Source: Xenorhabdus bovienii (GTDB lineage: Bacteria > Pseudomonadota > Gammaproteobacteria > Enterobacterales > Enterobacteriaceae). Taken from it: a stretch of 64,000 bases of DNA. The notes beneath the pieces are model-generated. The model ran no database searches and was not told the origin of the DNA. It saw only the letters and a program-made list of their open reading frames with translations. Positions 28,701-36,693 of this stretch are shown here, one piece after another. Within the stretch, counting starts at the first letter, position 1. Each line of letters begins with the position of its first letter. The stretch covers positions 1 through 64,000 of the forward strand of contig NZ_JANAIF010000012.1 of NCBI RefSeq assembly GCF_024721015.1, in the 5' to 3' direction. A program made the translations under genes and the position numbers.

Positions 28701-31232
28701 GAAGCGTTCCGCCGTCAATTCAGGACGGTTCAGGTAGCCGCGGGCAATGCCAACACCGGCGATATGGATTTCCCCCGCCACACCAAGGGGGACGGGCTGT
28801 CCATGCGGATCAAGGATATAGATACGAGTATTGGAGATTGGACTGCCGATAGGCGGAGTCCCTTCTTTTTGGTTATCGCACAGATAAATAGTTGAACAGA
28901 TCGTACTTTCAGTCGGCCCATAGGCATTAAGCATGCGTCGACCGGTAGCCCAGCGTTTGATCAGTGAGGATGGGCAGGCTTCTCCGCCTACGATCAGGGT
29001 CTGTAGTGTCACAGGAACGGAATCCAGTGCAGCCAACGCTGTTGGCGACAACAACACATGGGTAATGGCATGGGATTCCAAAGTATCCAGTAGTGCTGCA
29101 CCGGGCAGGAGATGTGTGCGCTGGGCAAGATGGAGACAGGCACCTCCCAGAAGTGCCATGCAGCATTCCCAGATACAGGCGTCAAAGCTGTTTGAGGCAA
29201 ATTGCAGGATATGACTGCTTGGCTCGATTGCCAGGGCATCCTGCTGTGTCGAGATCAGATTACTCAGGCCGCGATGCTCGACCATCACTCCTTTGGGGAG
29301 TCCGGTAGATCCCGAAGTGTAGATCACATAGGCCAAATGGTGTGACGTCAGGCCGAGTGCTTGCGCGTCCGGATTGTGGGTTGGTTGCGTTGCTATAGTC
29401 GATTCGGGCTTGTTGAGCACTAGCGTAGGTATGATTCTGCTGACCAGTGTGTCGAGCAGTACCGTCTGTGTGAGCAGAGCCACTGGTGCTGCGTCATCAA
29501 GCATATATGCCAACCGCTCGGCAGGATAGGCCGGATCGAGCGGTACATAAGCCCCGCCGGCCTTGAGGATACCCAATAAACCGACCACCATATCCAGACT
29601 GCGTTCGACACACATCGCCACCCGATCGTCTGGGCGCACATTCAACGCAATCAGATGATGGGCCAGACGATTGGCGCGGCGGTTAAGCTCGTCATAACTT
29701 AGGGATTGGCCTTCAAAGACCACGGCGATAGCGTCAGGATTGCGTTGTACCTGTGCTTCGAACAATTGATGAATTAATGCATTTTGCGGGAAATTGGCTT
29801 GAGTGGCATTGAAGTCCACCAATATCTGTTGGCGTTCAGCCTCGGGCAAGATGGGCAAATTCACTATCGGCGTATCCAGAGCGGTGATGGCGGCGTCGAT
29901 CAATACGGCAAAACGAGATTGGAGAGCCATGACTTCTGAGGTGCTCAGGTAATCGGTAGAGAAATCGAATTCAATTGTGATGGGTTGAAGGTCATCGCCA
30001 AGACCGGTTGTGTACTGCTTGATGATGATCGAAAGAGGATAGGGTACACCATGGTGTATATCAAAAAATTGGATGTTGGTATCTTCTCCTGCCATATGCA
30101 GGTTGGCTTTAAACGGTTCGAGTGACAATGTAATGTCAAATAATTGAACACGCCCCGTTTTCTGCTGAATATGTGTTTGTCGGTTGATCTCTGCAATAGG
30201 AAAACGTTGGTGCTTATAGCAACGACGCAATTCGGTAGCGGCTTTGTGCATGACATCAAGGAACGTGTCTTCTGGTGAAATTGTCACGCCAATCGGAATA
30301 ACGGATGCAAACATTCCCATGGTGTTTTTTTGTTGGGCATTTTTGCGGTTGTGCACAGGAATGCCGATGACAATTTCATCCGCCCCCGTCGTCCGGCTGA
30401 AATAGCTAGCCAGAACGGTATACATAAAATGCAGGACGGATAATCCCTGCCGAGCTACGGTGTCTTCGATGCGTTGAAAAAGCGCCTTGTCTATTTGCCA
30501 AAAAATAGGTTTGGCTTGACCGTGACTTGCGGCTTTGTTGGGATTGGCAGTTGGGAGCAATGGCGGCGGCAGGCTTTCATAGCGTTTCACCCAAAATTGC
30601 AAATCGTGTGAGTAGCGTTGAGAAGCCAGATAATCTCGGTCATCCGTAATGAAATTCAGATAAGAAGGAGCAGTTCTGTTCAGCGTTTCTCCCCTCATTA
30701 GGCGATTGTAGGTATCGACAACATCTTCACTGAGTATGGATAAACCAATACCATCCATGATCAAATGATGACAGCAAAACTGCCAGTACCGGCGTGTATG
30801 GCTCACCCGTAATAATTCGCTACGCCATAGCACTCCATCCAAGTGGAACGGACGCATAAACTCGGCATCGATATGTTGTTTGGTTTGGGCTTCTGCGTCG
30901 ATATGCGGAGAGAAATCGTGTATGTCCATGAACACGGGGAGCGTATCAGTCACCTTTTGCAGCGGTAAGGTGTGGGTGTTGATGAGCTGTAAACGCAGTG
31001 TGTCATGACGATAAACAACGGCTTCAAAAGCACGAGCGAACAAGGCTTCATCCAATTCACCGTCGATGCAGGTAAAAAGACCGATATTGTAATTGGGAGA
31101 ACCGGGATGGATAACCTGATCGAGCCAGATGACTTGCTGAGGAGAACTCAACGGGTGTGCATGAGGAAGAAGAGAATTGTTGTTATCAACGGCTAAGGAA
31201 ATTTCTGAGGAGCGATTTTGGCTGTGTGACAT
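19728..31232 (-). CDS. nonribosomal peptide synthetase, C-A-T-C/E-A-T-C-A-T-C/E-T, no TE
   Basis: A multimodular peptide synthetase of about 3834 aa. The start chosen is ATG 31232 (MSHSQNRS), eight bases after AAGGAG. Domains with key motif positions: C1 (HHLIMDG ~156); A1 (YTSGSTG ~641); T1 (LGGHSL ~1026); C/E2 (HHLLQPQGD plus HHLVSDH ~1252); A2 (~1724); T2 (~2106); C3 (HHLITDG ~2304); A3 (~2787); T3 (~3191); C/E4 (HHLLQTQGD plus HHILNDH ~3421); T4 (~3774). The HH[I/L]xxxxGD signature marks C2 and C4 as dual condensation/epimerisation domains, so residues 1 and 3 should become D. Manually read A-domain specificity residues: A1 DAWLIGAIC (hydrophobic), A2 DLYNNALTY (Ala-like), A3 DISNIGAVT (unknown). 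Module 4 has no A domain, and no thioesterase or terminal C domain follows. No tailoring gene is adjacent. The product is unknown. Confidence 0.96.
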   Translation of the reverse strand: MSHSQNRSSEISLAVDNNNSLLPHAHPLSSPQQVIWLDQVIHPGSPNYNIGLFTCIDGELDEALFARAFEAVVYRHDTLRLQLINTHTLPLQKVTDTLPVFMDIHDFSPHIDAEAQTKQHIDAEFMRPFHLDGVLWRSELLRVSHTRRYWQFCCHHLIMDGIGLSILSEDVVDTYNRLMRGETLNRTAPSYLNFITDDRDYLASQRYSHDLQFWVKRYESLPPPLLPTANPNKAASHGQAKPIFWQIDKALFQRIEDTVARQGLSVLHFMYTVLASYFSRTTGADEIVIGIPVHNRKNAQQKNTMGMFASVIPIGVTISPEDTFLDVMHKAATELRRCYKHQRFPIAEINRQTHIQQKTGRVQLFDITLSLEPFKANLHMAGEDTNIQFFDIHHGVPYPLSIIIKQYTTGLGDDLQPITIEFDFSTDYLSTSEVMALQSRFAVLIDAAITALDTPIVNLPILPEAERQQILVDFNATQANFPQNALIHQLFEAQVQRNPDAIAVVFEGQSLSYDELNRRANRLAHHLIALNVRPDDRVAMCVERSLDMVVGLLGILKAGGAYVPLDPAYPAERLAYMLDDAAPVALLTQTVLLDTLVSRIIPTLVLNKPESTIATQPTHNPDAQALGLTSHHLAYVIYTSGSTGLPKGVMVEHRGLSNLISTQQDALAIEPSSHILQFASNSFDACIWECCMALLGGACLHLAQRTHLLPGAALLDTLESHAITHVLLSPTALAALDSVPVTLQTLIVGGEACPSSLIKRWATGRRMLNAYGPTESTICSTIYLCDNQKEGTPPIGSPISNTRIYILDPHGQPVPLGVAGEIHIAGVGIARGYLNRPELTAERFLPDPFSGMPAARMYKTGDRGRWLADGNIEYLGRNDFQVKLRGFRIELGEIESQLVQCHGVREAVVLAREDISDENTPGEKRLIAYLLAEPNVKLVPAELRQQLARHLTEYMLPSAFVTLDTFPLTPNGKLDRQALPAPDQMAVVARGYEAPADEMETALAEIWQMLLGLEKVGRYDHFFELGGHSLMAVNLIERLRRRGWVLDIRTVFSTPVLAEMAQAMLLTQDSAAAFTVPPNLIPDGCTTITPDMLSLISLSQREIDTIAANIPGGAANIQDIYPLAPLQEGILFHHLLQPQGDTYLLRSLLAFDTHERLTAFLTALQQVINRHDILRTAACWQGLAQPVQVVWRQAPLRTDTFVPTSDKDVQSQFLAHTDPHQRRLDLRQAPLFSIDIAHDPIQNEWLLVLCFHHLVSDHITLELIIAEISELLQNRAENLPAAQPYRNFVAQSLSVPASEHETYFREVLASVDAPTTPFGILDVHSGDRQVTEATHLLDAVLARAIRTQARRQGISPGVLFHVAWAQVLAKTSGRDDVVFGTVLLGRMQGSAGIARSLGLFINTLPVRVRLAGNSVQTTVQTVYRNLTRLLEHEQAPLTLAQRCSGVVPSLPLFSALLNYRHSQPETTFAAWEGKGIRLLAEQERTNYPLTLSVDDLGEGFRLVAQTVPGIDPARLAAYMTTALTDLVEALETEPQRPIVNLSILPATEHQQLLVDFNATQVDFPQYALIHQLFEAQVQRTPDATAVVFEDQSLSYNELNHRANRLAHHLITLGIRPDDRVALYVERSLAMVVGLLGVLKAGGAYVPLDPAYPDERLAYMLEDATPKVVLTQKMLADRLTSTVPTVMPMIILDNPGPLIEAMPTDNPDARSLGLTSRHLAYVIYTSGSTGLPKGVAIEHRNTVNFLTWVQQAFRPEELAHTLFATSLNFDLAVYECFAPFISGGTVHLVSDALSLVTKKPSVSLINTVPSAITHLIDTNAIPAATRTVNLAGEALKPHVVEQLFACSSVQEVCNLYGPSETTTYSTWVRMNRMTGFVAHIGRPIANTQIYILDADSQPVPLGVTGEIHIAGAGVARGYLNRPELTAERFLPNPFTTIAGARMYKTGDLGRWLPDGNIEYLGRNDFQVKLRGFRIELGEIETRLVQCHGVSEAVVIEDISDENSAGQKRLVAYLLPQAGVELEPMALRQQLAQHLAEYMLPSAFVTLDAFPLTPNGKLDRQALPVPDSSAVVTRGYEAPVSEMEIALAEIWQVLLGLERVSRYDHFFELGGHSLLAIQLAARVRQRLALELPLPQLFAYPVLADLAAVLIGASVAAQTVILTADRRQSLPLSFAQQRLWFLAQLNPKASLAYHIPTVLRLHGQLDHTAFTAALDNLVARQESLRTRFVLIDEQPYQQIDDADIGFTLICQDLRGLDEASRLIRIDELMELETQTLFNFANEPLVRGQLLQLAGEEHVLILTQHHLITDGWSVGVLIHELRALYCAALGEHGDPLPPLSIQYADYAVWQHEWLQGDILTAQRDFWREQLQGAPSLLALPIDRPRPPEQRYAGSHVPVHLDADLLTTLKALGQRQGTTLFMTLLTAWGIVLTRLSGQDDIVIGTPVANRPRSELEGLIGFFVNTLPLRIELGQCNAVAELSVAELLAHVRERALAAYTHQDLPFEQIVETLQPERSLSYSPIFQIMLALNNTPTQSFELPGLSVSLVEQTHRSAHFDLTLSLIETVDDLNGYLEYASDLFDRATVERMVGYLTQVLTAMAADETQAIARLPMLSVAERQQLLVDFNATQVDFPQHELIHQLFEAQVQRTPNAPAVVFEGQSLSYHELNRRANQLAHSLIAFGVRPDDRVAICVERGLDMIIGLFGILKAGAGYIPLDPEYPTERLVYQLSDSKPVILLTQKHLQTRFSIQDLSIWLLDDEIHQNSVAKQPAHNPDSEQMGLQPHHLAYIIYTSGSTGHPKGVMLEHHNAVSLIHAQCQISEPRLGDRILQFVTIAFDISVSDIFPTLASGATLVLRPPHIKIPNITFVDFLRDQKITIINIPTAFWHHWVQEIMAGRGGFSPYLHTVIVGGDKVEYRYLMDWLSCPETQSCRWFNAYGPTEITVTATALMIDDKHTPSITDNVPIGRPLSNTRIYILDALGQPVPVGVSGEIHIGGMGVARGYSNQPELTAEKFVVDPFSDHPNARMYKTGDLGRWRTDGNIEYLGRNDFQVKIRGFRIELGEIETRLVQCHGVREAIVLHREVSTGKEMPGDKRLVAYLLAEPNTELVPAELRQQLAQHLAEYMLPSAFVTLDAFPLAPNGKLDRQALPMPDQAAVVTRTYEAPVGDMEIALAEIWQALLGLEKVSRYDHFFELGGHSLMVVSLIERLRSQGWIIDIRTVFATPVLTEIAKVMQIAGGNTATFTTPPNLIPDGCTAITPDMLPLVSLTQSEIDAITATLPGGAANIQDIYPLAPLQEGMLFHHLLQTQGDIYLLHILLTFDTRERLDAFLTALQQVIDRHDILRTAFCWQKLPQPVQVVWRQAPLRIDTFVPDSDKDIPSQLLAHTDPYRHRLDISQAPLFSTDIVHDPRQGKWLLALCCHHILNDHMSLDLIIDEINGLLHHRTGHLPPALPYRHFISQSLRVPMSDHEACFREMLADIDAPTAPFGILDVYSGDRPVTEVTKPLNAALARAIRTQARRQGVSPGVLFHVAWAQVLAKISGRDDVVFGTVLLGRMQGSANIERILGLFINTLPVRIQLAGNSVQETVKAAYRSLTRLLEHEQAPLALAQRCSGVAPPLPLFSSLLNYRHSQSDVTRTLWEGIHLTAAQERTNYPLYLAVDDLGKGFLLAAQAVPGIDPACLITYMTTALAGLVEALETEPQRPIVNLSILPATEHRQLQDTLIQHFTQSHGVREETVVTRGYESPIGDMETALAQIWQKLLKLEKVGRHDNFFELGGHSLTAIQLLARMYEQNMEIPLAAVFTHPTLCELASTVGKPTSPLVAELWTKLAKNFYSK

Positions 31233-31545
31233 ACTCATTTCTCCTTTGTAATAATTAAGATCCAACCTGATACTTCTACCTGAAAATAAAAGAACTATTG
31301 ACTTTGATTAACCTGATGTCTGGATAAAAATGAACTTTAAACACATCTCAAGATAAGAACTTTTGTCTGTAAATAGATATATCAATGAGTGATTGTAGGT
31401 AAATTAACTAAATTATACCTTGATGTCGATACTTTGTTTCTGGCAGAAACATCGTAAGCGAGGATGTTGGGGTGCATGAATTGTAGTCGTGTGATTATTA
31501 AGAGAATCTGGCTAGATGAAGGGGATAAATATGCTGTTTCGGATT
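31233..31545. other. upstream region of the NRPS gene
   Basis: About 300 bases without a gene between the NRPS start and the fimbrial terminator. It must carry the NRPS promoter, reading left; no consensus promoter is clear. Confidence 0.4.
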
Positions 31546-31576
31546 AAAAACAAGTGGCTGTTTTAGCAGCCACTTG
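31546..31576 (-). terminator. Rho-independent terminator of the fimbrial operon
   Basis: The stem CAAGTGGCTG/CAGCCACTTG with a six-base loop is followed on the minus strand by TTTTTAAT. It lies about 150 bases past the adhesin stop and separates the fimbrial operon from the NRPS gene read in the same direction. Confidence 0.8.
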
Positions 31577-31723
31577 TACGATAATTATTCGTTTAACTGT
31601 TATCGTCCTCTGGGCAACGAGGTAAAATTGCAGCCTTTCGGACAATCCAGCCACCAAAAGAATAGCCCAAGAAGTGAAAAGGCCTTTGGGCTGTGTTTGG
31701 CGGATCGTCTTGGAGATTTGCAT

Positions 31724-32725
31724 TTATTGATAGGTCAACGTAATCGTTGCCGTTGCATCTGCCTTGCCTGGTGTCACCCGTCCTTCTGTTTGGATATAAC
31801 GAGCGTGCAGTGGAATAGCAAAATTGCCTATTACTTGGCCGGAGTGAATTATAAGCGGAGAACCCATTGATAACGGTTGATTTTGGTACAAGATCTGCAA
31901 ACCAATTCCGGTTGCCGTGACGTTGTCACTATTATAATCCAATGCCCAGATATTATTGGCATTGCTTTTTGCAGGTCGTCCATCCAGCGTCACGCCAACT
32001 TTAACATTCGCATCGCAATCCAGATTTAATTCGAAATTTCGCATGCCGGCTGTGCTATTCATGCCGCGAAACGCACTGGTTCTGACTTCTCCCATATTGA
32101 CGAAGGTCGTTTTTTGTTTGAGGGAACACCCCTGAATCATGATATAAGTATTTGTCAAAAAGAAAGCATGAATAGGGAGATCGAGCCCCAATTTAGCTCT
32201 GGTCAGCAGCCTCTGATGAGTTGGCCCTGAACCGGTTGTTGGCGTAATTTTGATTAATTGAACGGTCAAATAACCCCATGTTCGGCCACAATATTGCTTT
32301 TTATTTGGAAACTGACTCGGCGGGGAACAAGTGACTGGGTATGTCACTGTTCTGGGTAGCCAATCAATACCATAGCCGGGTCCCCATGTATTGATGCGGA
32401 TACCGACCCCAGGCACTCCAGATTCATAAATCGCATCATAGTTGTAGTGTGCGGGATCAAAGTCCGGCCTTTCCCATGACGTAGGTGTGGTTGTATTACA
32501 GAGGGCAATATTGCCTTTTTCATTCACTTCATCAAGACGAATTTCCTTGATGGTTGTTCCAATCGGATAATCTCTAGGAATAACGATAGTGCCAAAAGAG
32601 ACATATGTAGTACCGGCTGAAAAACTCGGCGAATATTGGCAGTCATAATTTGCCAGAGCATTAAAACTACTCATTATGCCCGCGATAAACGTACTTGCTA
32701 ATAATAATTTTAAGCCGTTAACCAT
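31724..32725 (-). CDS. fimbrial tip adhesin, two-domain
   Basis: The last gene of a chaperone-usher operon. The 333-residue product starts MVNGLKLLLASTF (GGAA eight bases upstream), with a signal peptide cut near SSFNALA/NYDC. The N-terminal half (to about residue 185, several Cys) would be the receptor-binding lectin domain. The C-terminal half is a pilin domain (GCSLKQKTTFVNMGEV..., LNLDCDANVKVGVTLDG) ending in the beta-zipper tail ATATITLTYQ that the chaperone binds. The ligand is not predictable. Position and architecture resemble FimH/MrkD-type adhesins. Confidence 0.85.
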   Translation of the reverse strand: MVNGLKLLLASTFIAGIMSSFNALANYDCQYSPSFSAGTTYVSFGTIVIPRDYPIGTTIKEIRLDEVNEKGNIALCNTTTPTSWERPDFDPAHYNYDAIYESGVPGVGIRINTWGPGYGIDWLPRTVTYPVTCSPPSQFPNKKQYCGRTWGYLTVQLIKITPTTGSGPTHQRLLTRAKLGLDLPIHAFFLTNTYIMIQGCSLKQKTTFVNMGEVRTSAFRGMNSTAGMRNFELNLDCDANVKVGVTLDGRPAKSNANNIWALDYNSDNVTATGIGLQILYQNQPLSMGSPLIIHSGQVIGNFAIPLHARYIQTEGRVTPGKADATATITLTYQ

Positions 32726-32773
32726 ATAAAATTTCCATAATATAAGGAATATCAAATAGATACTATGATATCG

Positions 32774-35323
32774 TTATTCACAGGCTGCATTCACCATGTA
32801 CAAACCTGATGTCGGTATTTCATCAGGAAGTTGATAATCCACATGACATTCCTGAATATCCTTGTACCCCCATTTCACCCATAACCGACCTGTCTTAGGA
32901 ACACCACTGAAATAAGCCTGTCCATCATTACTGACAATGGTGTTGTTGGCGTCATCGATATCATGTTGTTTTTCCAGTGTTGCTGTTGCGCCAAATGGGA
33001 TTACTTTACCTTCATGGGAAAGCACCATTAAAACGCGATAGCCAATACGGGTTTGGAAATTGGCTAAAGCCAATGAGCCTTGGGTTGGGATGATAGTTTG
33101 CGTATTGATATCAATATCAACATTGTTGCCCATTGAATAAGTATCCAGAGCAATACGGTTTTTACGATAACTACTCACATAAGGTACGATGGCATAGCCG
33201 TTCCAGTCTGTTGAAATACCGGTATGATTTTGAACTTTAACCCCTTTGGCACCATGGGCACGTACTAATGCCAGTGTATCTCCCAATGATTGGGAAAGCG
33301 TAACACCGTAAGGATGCGCAACAACCCCGCCATTTAAGCCGTAATTCAGTTGGTTGGATTGTTTATCGTAATTGTAACCCGCGTTGATCTGGCCATATGC
33401 ACCTTTGTATTCCGCACTGATATTCCCGCCAATATCTTTATCGTGATGGGTATAATTTTGCTGGATACTGTAAATCAGATTGTTATCTTCCAGGGCTGTA
33501 CCATTGAGACTGATCTGATGGGACGTATCCCTGTTTTTACTGTTGGTCAGGTTATAACTTACCCAGCTATTTTTCAGCCAGCGATCAAGCGGGATTTGCA
33601 CACTGAATGATAAAATCTGCTCATTGTGTTTTGAGCCGGGGAATTCACTGTAGGTATAATTCAGATTATAATTAATTGAATGATAACTGGTATTGTAACC
33701 AGCACTGATGTTCCGTTCGTAACCTTGTTGGTACCAGTAATTTTGCTGAAAAGCAGATAGATAAACGCTTCCCAAATTCCCCAGTGACTGGTTGACATGC
33801 AGTTGTAATTTACTGCGTTTATTGGTGTTGCTGCGGTTATCTTTGTTGTCTGTAATATCGATCTCATTGGCGTCCTTAAAATCATAAAAGCGGTGAGTCG
33901 AATAACGATAACCCGCTAAAGTGAGGTTAGTGCCTGTTTGGGAAAGATCTTTTGCATACTGGAAACGATATGACTGCCCTGAATCACTGAAATTCTCAGC
34001 TAAATCTGATTTTGCATGAGTGACATCAAAGGAGAGAGAACCCCAATCAGAAAAGCTATATCCTGTACCGAAGGCAGCGGATTGATAATCTTTTGAGAGG
34101 GTGGTTCCACCATAAACCGTCACACGGTTGGAAATACCATATATCACCATACCCTGCATAAAATAAGGTTCTTTGCCACGATGAGTGAAAGATTGATATT
34201 TCCCCAGAGTCAGGGAGTGTCGCCAACTATTTTCCCGTAACATGATAGGCACGGCTGAAAAAGGCTGTACAGAACGATGTTCTCTCCCATCCGCTTCCTT
34301 GATAATAATTTCCAGATTACCACTGGATGTGGTGGGGTAGAGATCGCTGATAACAAAAGGCCCAGCAGAAACATAGGTTTCATAAATGATATAACCATTC
34401 TGTTTAATGGTAACTTGAGCATTACTTTGGGCTATTCCCCGTATCGTGGGTGCAAATCCTTTCAGGCTATCAGGCAGCATGTTGTCATCAGAAGCTAATT
34501 GCATTCCCCTAAATTGAAAACCATCAAAAATGGTTGAAGGTGTATAACTGTCACCAAATACCAACTGGCTTTTCAGGGCATGAATATCACGTTGTAGGTA
34601 AGTGTTAAGACTTTGCCATTTGTGGTTTTGGCTGCTGTAAGTAGAGTAATTCCGCAACCGCCATGCTCCCCAATTGGCGCCTGTTCTAAGATTGAGAAAA
34701 TTGTTGCTTGTCGATCCAGGTTGATTATTCAGCCAATTGATTGAACCGCTGTAATTATAATTAACCAGCAGAGAGGTTAACCCCTGTTCCCACAAATGAG
34801 ATGAAACATAATCCCTGACTTGGCTATTCAGAGCGGCTTGGGGAATACTGATATCAAGCCGCTGCTTATTGAAGTCGAAAAAAGATGATGCAGATGGAAT
34901 ATATTGCCCAAGATCAGCTATTTCTGTTTCTTGTGGTAAATCACGTAAGGAGGGGAATGAGTCAATACTAACTCCCATCTTCTTTAACCGCTGTAGTTTA
35001 ATCTTCGGCGATAGCTTATGGTTTACAATGCTAAAATCGACATTCCCAGTGTCTACTTTTTCCCGATTGAGGTAAATATCCACCCAATAGCGGCCAGGTA
35101 GTTGCTGATTATCTTGAGTAAAAATTGATAGATCAATATCTTCTGGAAAGCCGGAGTGAGTTTCCAACGCATTGATATTGAAATATTCTTCACCATAAGC
35201 CTCATTATAATGAGTGAAAAGCCATGTGATTGTTACAGCATATAAAAACACTTTGCTTGGCTTGATAAATAATACCCAATTATCAGAAATATTATGTTGA
35301 AGATAATGACGGTAGTTATCCAT
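32774..35323 (-). CDS. fimbrial outer-membrane usher
   Basis: An 849-residue PapC/FimD-family usher that gates and assembles pilin subunits in the outer membrane. The signal/N-terminal part is followed by the NTD (FNINALETHSG...DLSIF), the long beta-barrel with plug (FDGFQFRGMQLASDDNMLPD; ISDLYPTTSSGNLEIIIKEADG), and two C-terminal domains with a paired Cys at the end (CHVDYQLPDEI...NAACE). It lies between chaperone and adhesin genes in the usual order. An unusually long N-terminal leader precedes the hydrophobic segment (VFLYAVTITWLFTHY). Confidence 0.96.
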   Translation of the reverse strand: MDNYRHYLQHNISDNWVLFIKPSKVFLYAVTITWLFTHYNEAYGEEYFNINALETHSGFPEDIDLSIFTQDNQQLPGRYWVDIYLNREKVDTGNVDFSIVNHKLSPKIKLQRLKKMGVSIDSFPSLRDLPQETEIADLGQYIPSASSFFDFNKQRLDISIPQAALNSQVRDYVSSHLWEQGLTSLLVNYNYSGSINWLNNQPGSTSNNFLNLRTGANWGAWRLRNYSTYSSQNHKWQSLNTYLQRDIHALKSQLVFGDSYTPSTIFDGFQFRGMQLASDDNMLPDSLKGFAPTIRGIAQSNAQVTIKQNGYIIYETYVSAGPFVISDLYPTTSSGNLEIIIKEADGREHRSVQPFSAVPIMLRENSWRHSLTLGKYQSFTHRGKEPYFMQGMVIYGISNRVTVYGGTTLSKDYQSAAFGTGYSFSDWGSLSFDVTHAKSDLAENFSDSGQSYRFQYAKDLSQTGTNLTLAGYRYSTHRFYDFKDANEIDITDNKDNRSNTNKRSKLQLHVNQSLGNLGSVYLSAFQQNYWYQQGYERNISAGYNTSYHSINYNLNYTYSEFPGSKHNEQILSFSVQIPLDRWLKNSWVSYNLTNSKNRDTSHQISLNGTALEDNNLIYSIQQNYTHHDKDIGGNISAEYKGAYGQINAGYNYDKQSNQLNYGLNGGVVAHPYGVTLSQSLGDTLALVRAHGAKGVKVQNHTGISTDWNGYAIVPYVSSYRKNRIALDTYSMGNNVDIDINTQTIIPTQGSLALANFQTRIGYRVLMVLSHEGKVIPFGATATLEKQHDIDDANNTIVSNDGQAYFSGVPKTGRLWVKWGYKDIQECHVDYQLPDEIPTSGLYMVNAACE

Positions 35324-35362
35324 AATGATTTTCTAACCTTGATATATTGTGTAAATTTATGG

Positions 35363-36049
35363 TCAGAACATGCGTTTTTCTTCTGGCGTTACACCGCCAA
35401 AATCATTGATGGTTTTCCAAGTGACATAGTTGATATTTTTAACGGGAATATCCCAACTTAATTGACCATAAGGAGATATCATACCAGCCGGTTTTATTTC
35501 ATAATTTATTGAATTATTTCCAGTGGTTAGGTCAGAAAACGAGATATAGTATGGTGTTGGGTTCTCTGCGATTAGCTTATGTCCTACGGTTTTAAACTTC
35601 AGTGCTTTGTAGGCAATACTGGCGTTGTCTGCTAAACCGACAGGGCGATAAAATAGCTTAAAGCGGGATTTCACGGTGATTTGCAATTGGTTCTGATCTG
35701 ATTTCACTGTTCCTGGGATAGACTTGACATTAAGCCAGAAAAGAGACTCTTTATCATTTGGCAAGTTTTCGCCAGTTTTTACAATTCGCAGAATATTTTC
35801 ATTTCCGGCGGTTAATTTGAATAGTGGGGGAGTGATAATAAAAGGAACTTTGGTTTCATTATTTTCATCTTGAACCCATGATTGAATAAGATAAGAAACA
35901 TCTGTTTCAGGATTGCTAACGGAGATTGATGCTTCTTTTCGGTCACTAATATACACAACACGAGTGCCACCGATAACGACACCAGCAAAAGAAATATTGG
36001 TGCTGAAAATGTAGATAATAATGAAAATAAAAACACGAAAATATTTCAA
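35363..36049 (-). CDS. periplasmic fimbrial chaperone
   Basis: A PapD/FimC-like chaperone (about 228 aa) that completes pilin Ig folds by donor-strand complementation and delivers subunits to the usher. The best start is TTG at 36049 (MKYFRVFIF) with GGAG eight bases upstream; an earlier in-frame TTG at 36067 lacks an RBS. The signal peptide ends STNISFA. The invariant Arg of strand A is in GGTRVVYISDRKEASISVSN; the G1 strand region is LQITVKSRFKLFYRP with the conserved basic residue; AENPTPYYISFSDL marks domain 2. Confidence 0.93.
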   Translation of the reverse strand: MKYFRVFIFIIIYIFSTNISFAGVVIGGTRVVYISDRKEASISVSNPETDVSYLIQSWVQDENNETKVPFIITPPLFKLTAGNENILRIVKTGENLPNDKESLFWLNVKSIPGTVKSDQNQLQITVKSRFKLFYRPVGLADNASIAYKALKFKTVGHKLIAENPTPYYISFSDLTTGNNSINYEIKPAGMISPYGQLSWDIPVKNINYVTWKTINDFGGVTPEEKRMF

Positions 36050-36159
36050 AGTGGTTGCTCCAAACAATATTATGTTTATCTATTAATGAATAGATTAAAT
36101 TAATTATTATTATTCATTGGCTATATTGTATTATTTGGGCATCCCTGCCATAAAAATCC

Positions 36160-36693
36160 TTAGTTGTAGACAATAGTAAAGTTGGCTATCGCATCACCGG
36201 AACCAGGGTTAACAGTTGAATTTGTAGCAATATATTTAGCAATAAAATTCAACTCTTGTTTGGATTTATTAGTCAATTTCTGAGATCTGGATGGCTGCGC
36301 CAGAGAAATAAGAGTTGCGCTATCGGCTTCATAAAGACCGAGTGCAACTCCGTCAGCCGCTTTTTTCTTTGGATTGTCGTTGTTTAATGCCAAAAGGTTA
36401 TTATTTCGGCTATCCGGATTTCCATCAAATTTAACTTGGGCATAATTAACTTCTGTAGGGCAGTCAGTCAGTGTGATACTGAAACGTGTTGCGGCTGATG
36501 CGCTATTTACTCCATTGAATGAACTTGAACTGATAGTACCCATGTTAACAGTTTGGTTTGCAGAACTAGGATCAATTTTACATGCAGTTGCGGTAATGTC
36601 GCCTGTAAATTTGATTTGTCCATCGGCGGCATATGCTGCCGATACAAATACAGATGATACAAATAAAGAGGAAATAATTAGATTGGTTTTCAT
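36160..36693 (-). CDS. major fimbrial subunit (pilin)
   Basis: A 177-residue type 1-like pilin. The signal peptide is cut after VSAAYA, leaving ADGQIKFTGDITATACKIDP. The conserved Cys pair is CKID (~37) and DCPTEV (~83). The C-terminal penultimate aromatic strand FTIVYN is the chaperone/donor-strand motif. It is the first gene of the operon and the shaft component. The 92 bases to the chaperone gene hold no other ORF. Confidence 0.94.
   Translation of the reverse strand: MKTNLIISSLFVSSVFVSAAYAADGQIKFTGDITATACKIDPSSANQTVNMGTISSSSFNGVNSASAATRFSITLTDCPTEVNYAQVKFDGNPDSRNNNLLALNNDNPKKKAADGVALGLYEADSATLISLAQPSRSQKLTNKSKQELNFIAKYIATNSTVNPGSGDAIANFTIVYN

Noticed and set aside
25137..28895. Several plus-strand frames of 80-208 codons inside the NRPS region.
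   Set aside because: They are antisense shadows of the repeated NRPS modules, produced by high GC and repeated sequence.
23200..29850. Repeated segments of about 100-200 bases within the NRPS gene.
   Set aside because: They correspond to conserved C-A linker and A-domain cores of successive modules, not to mobile or CRISPR repeats.
31574..31870. 98-codon plus-strand frame opposite the adhesin gene end.
   Set aside because: It overlaps the fimbrial terminator and adhesin coding sequence on the other strand; no homology or RBS.
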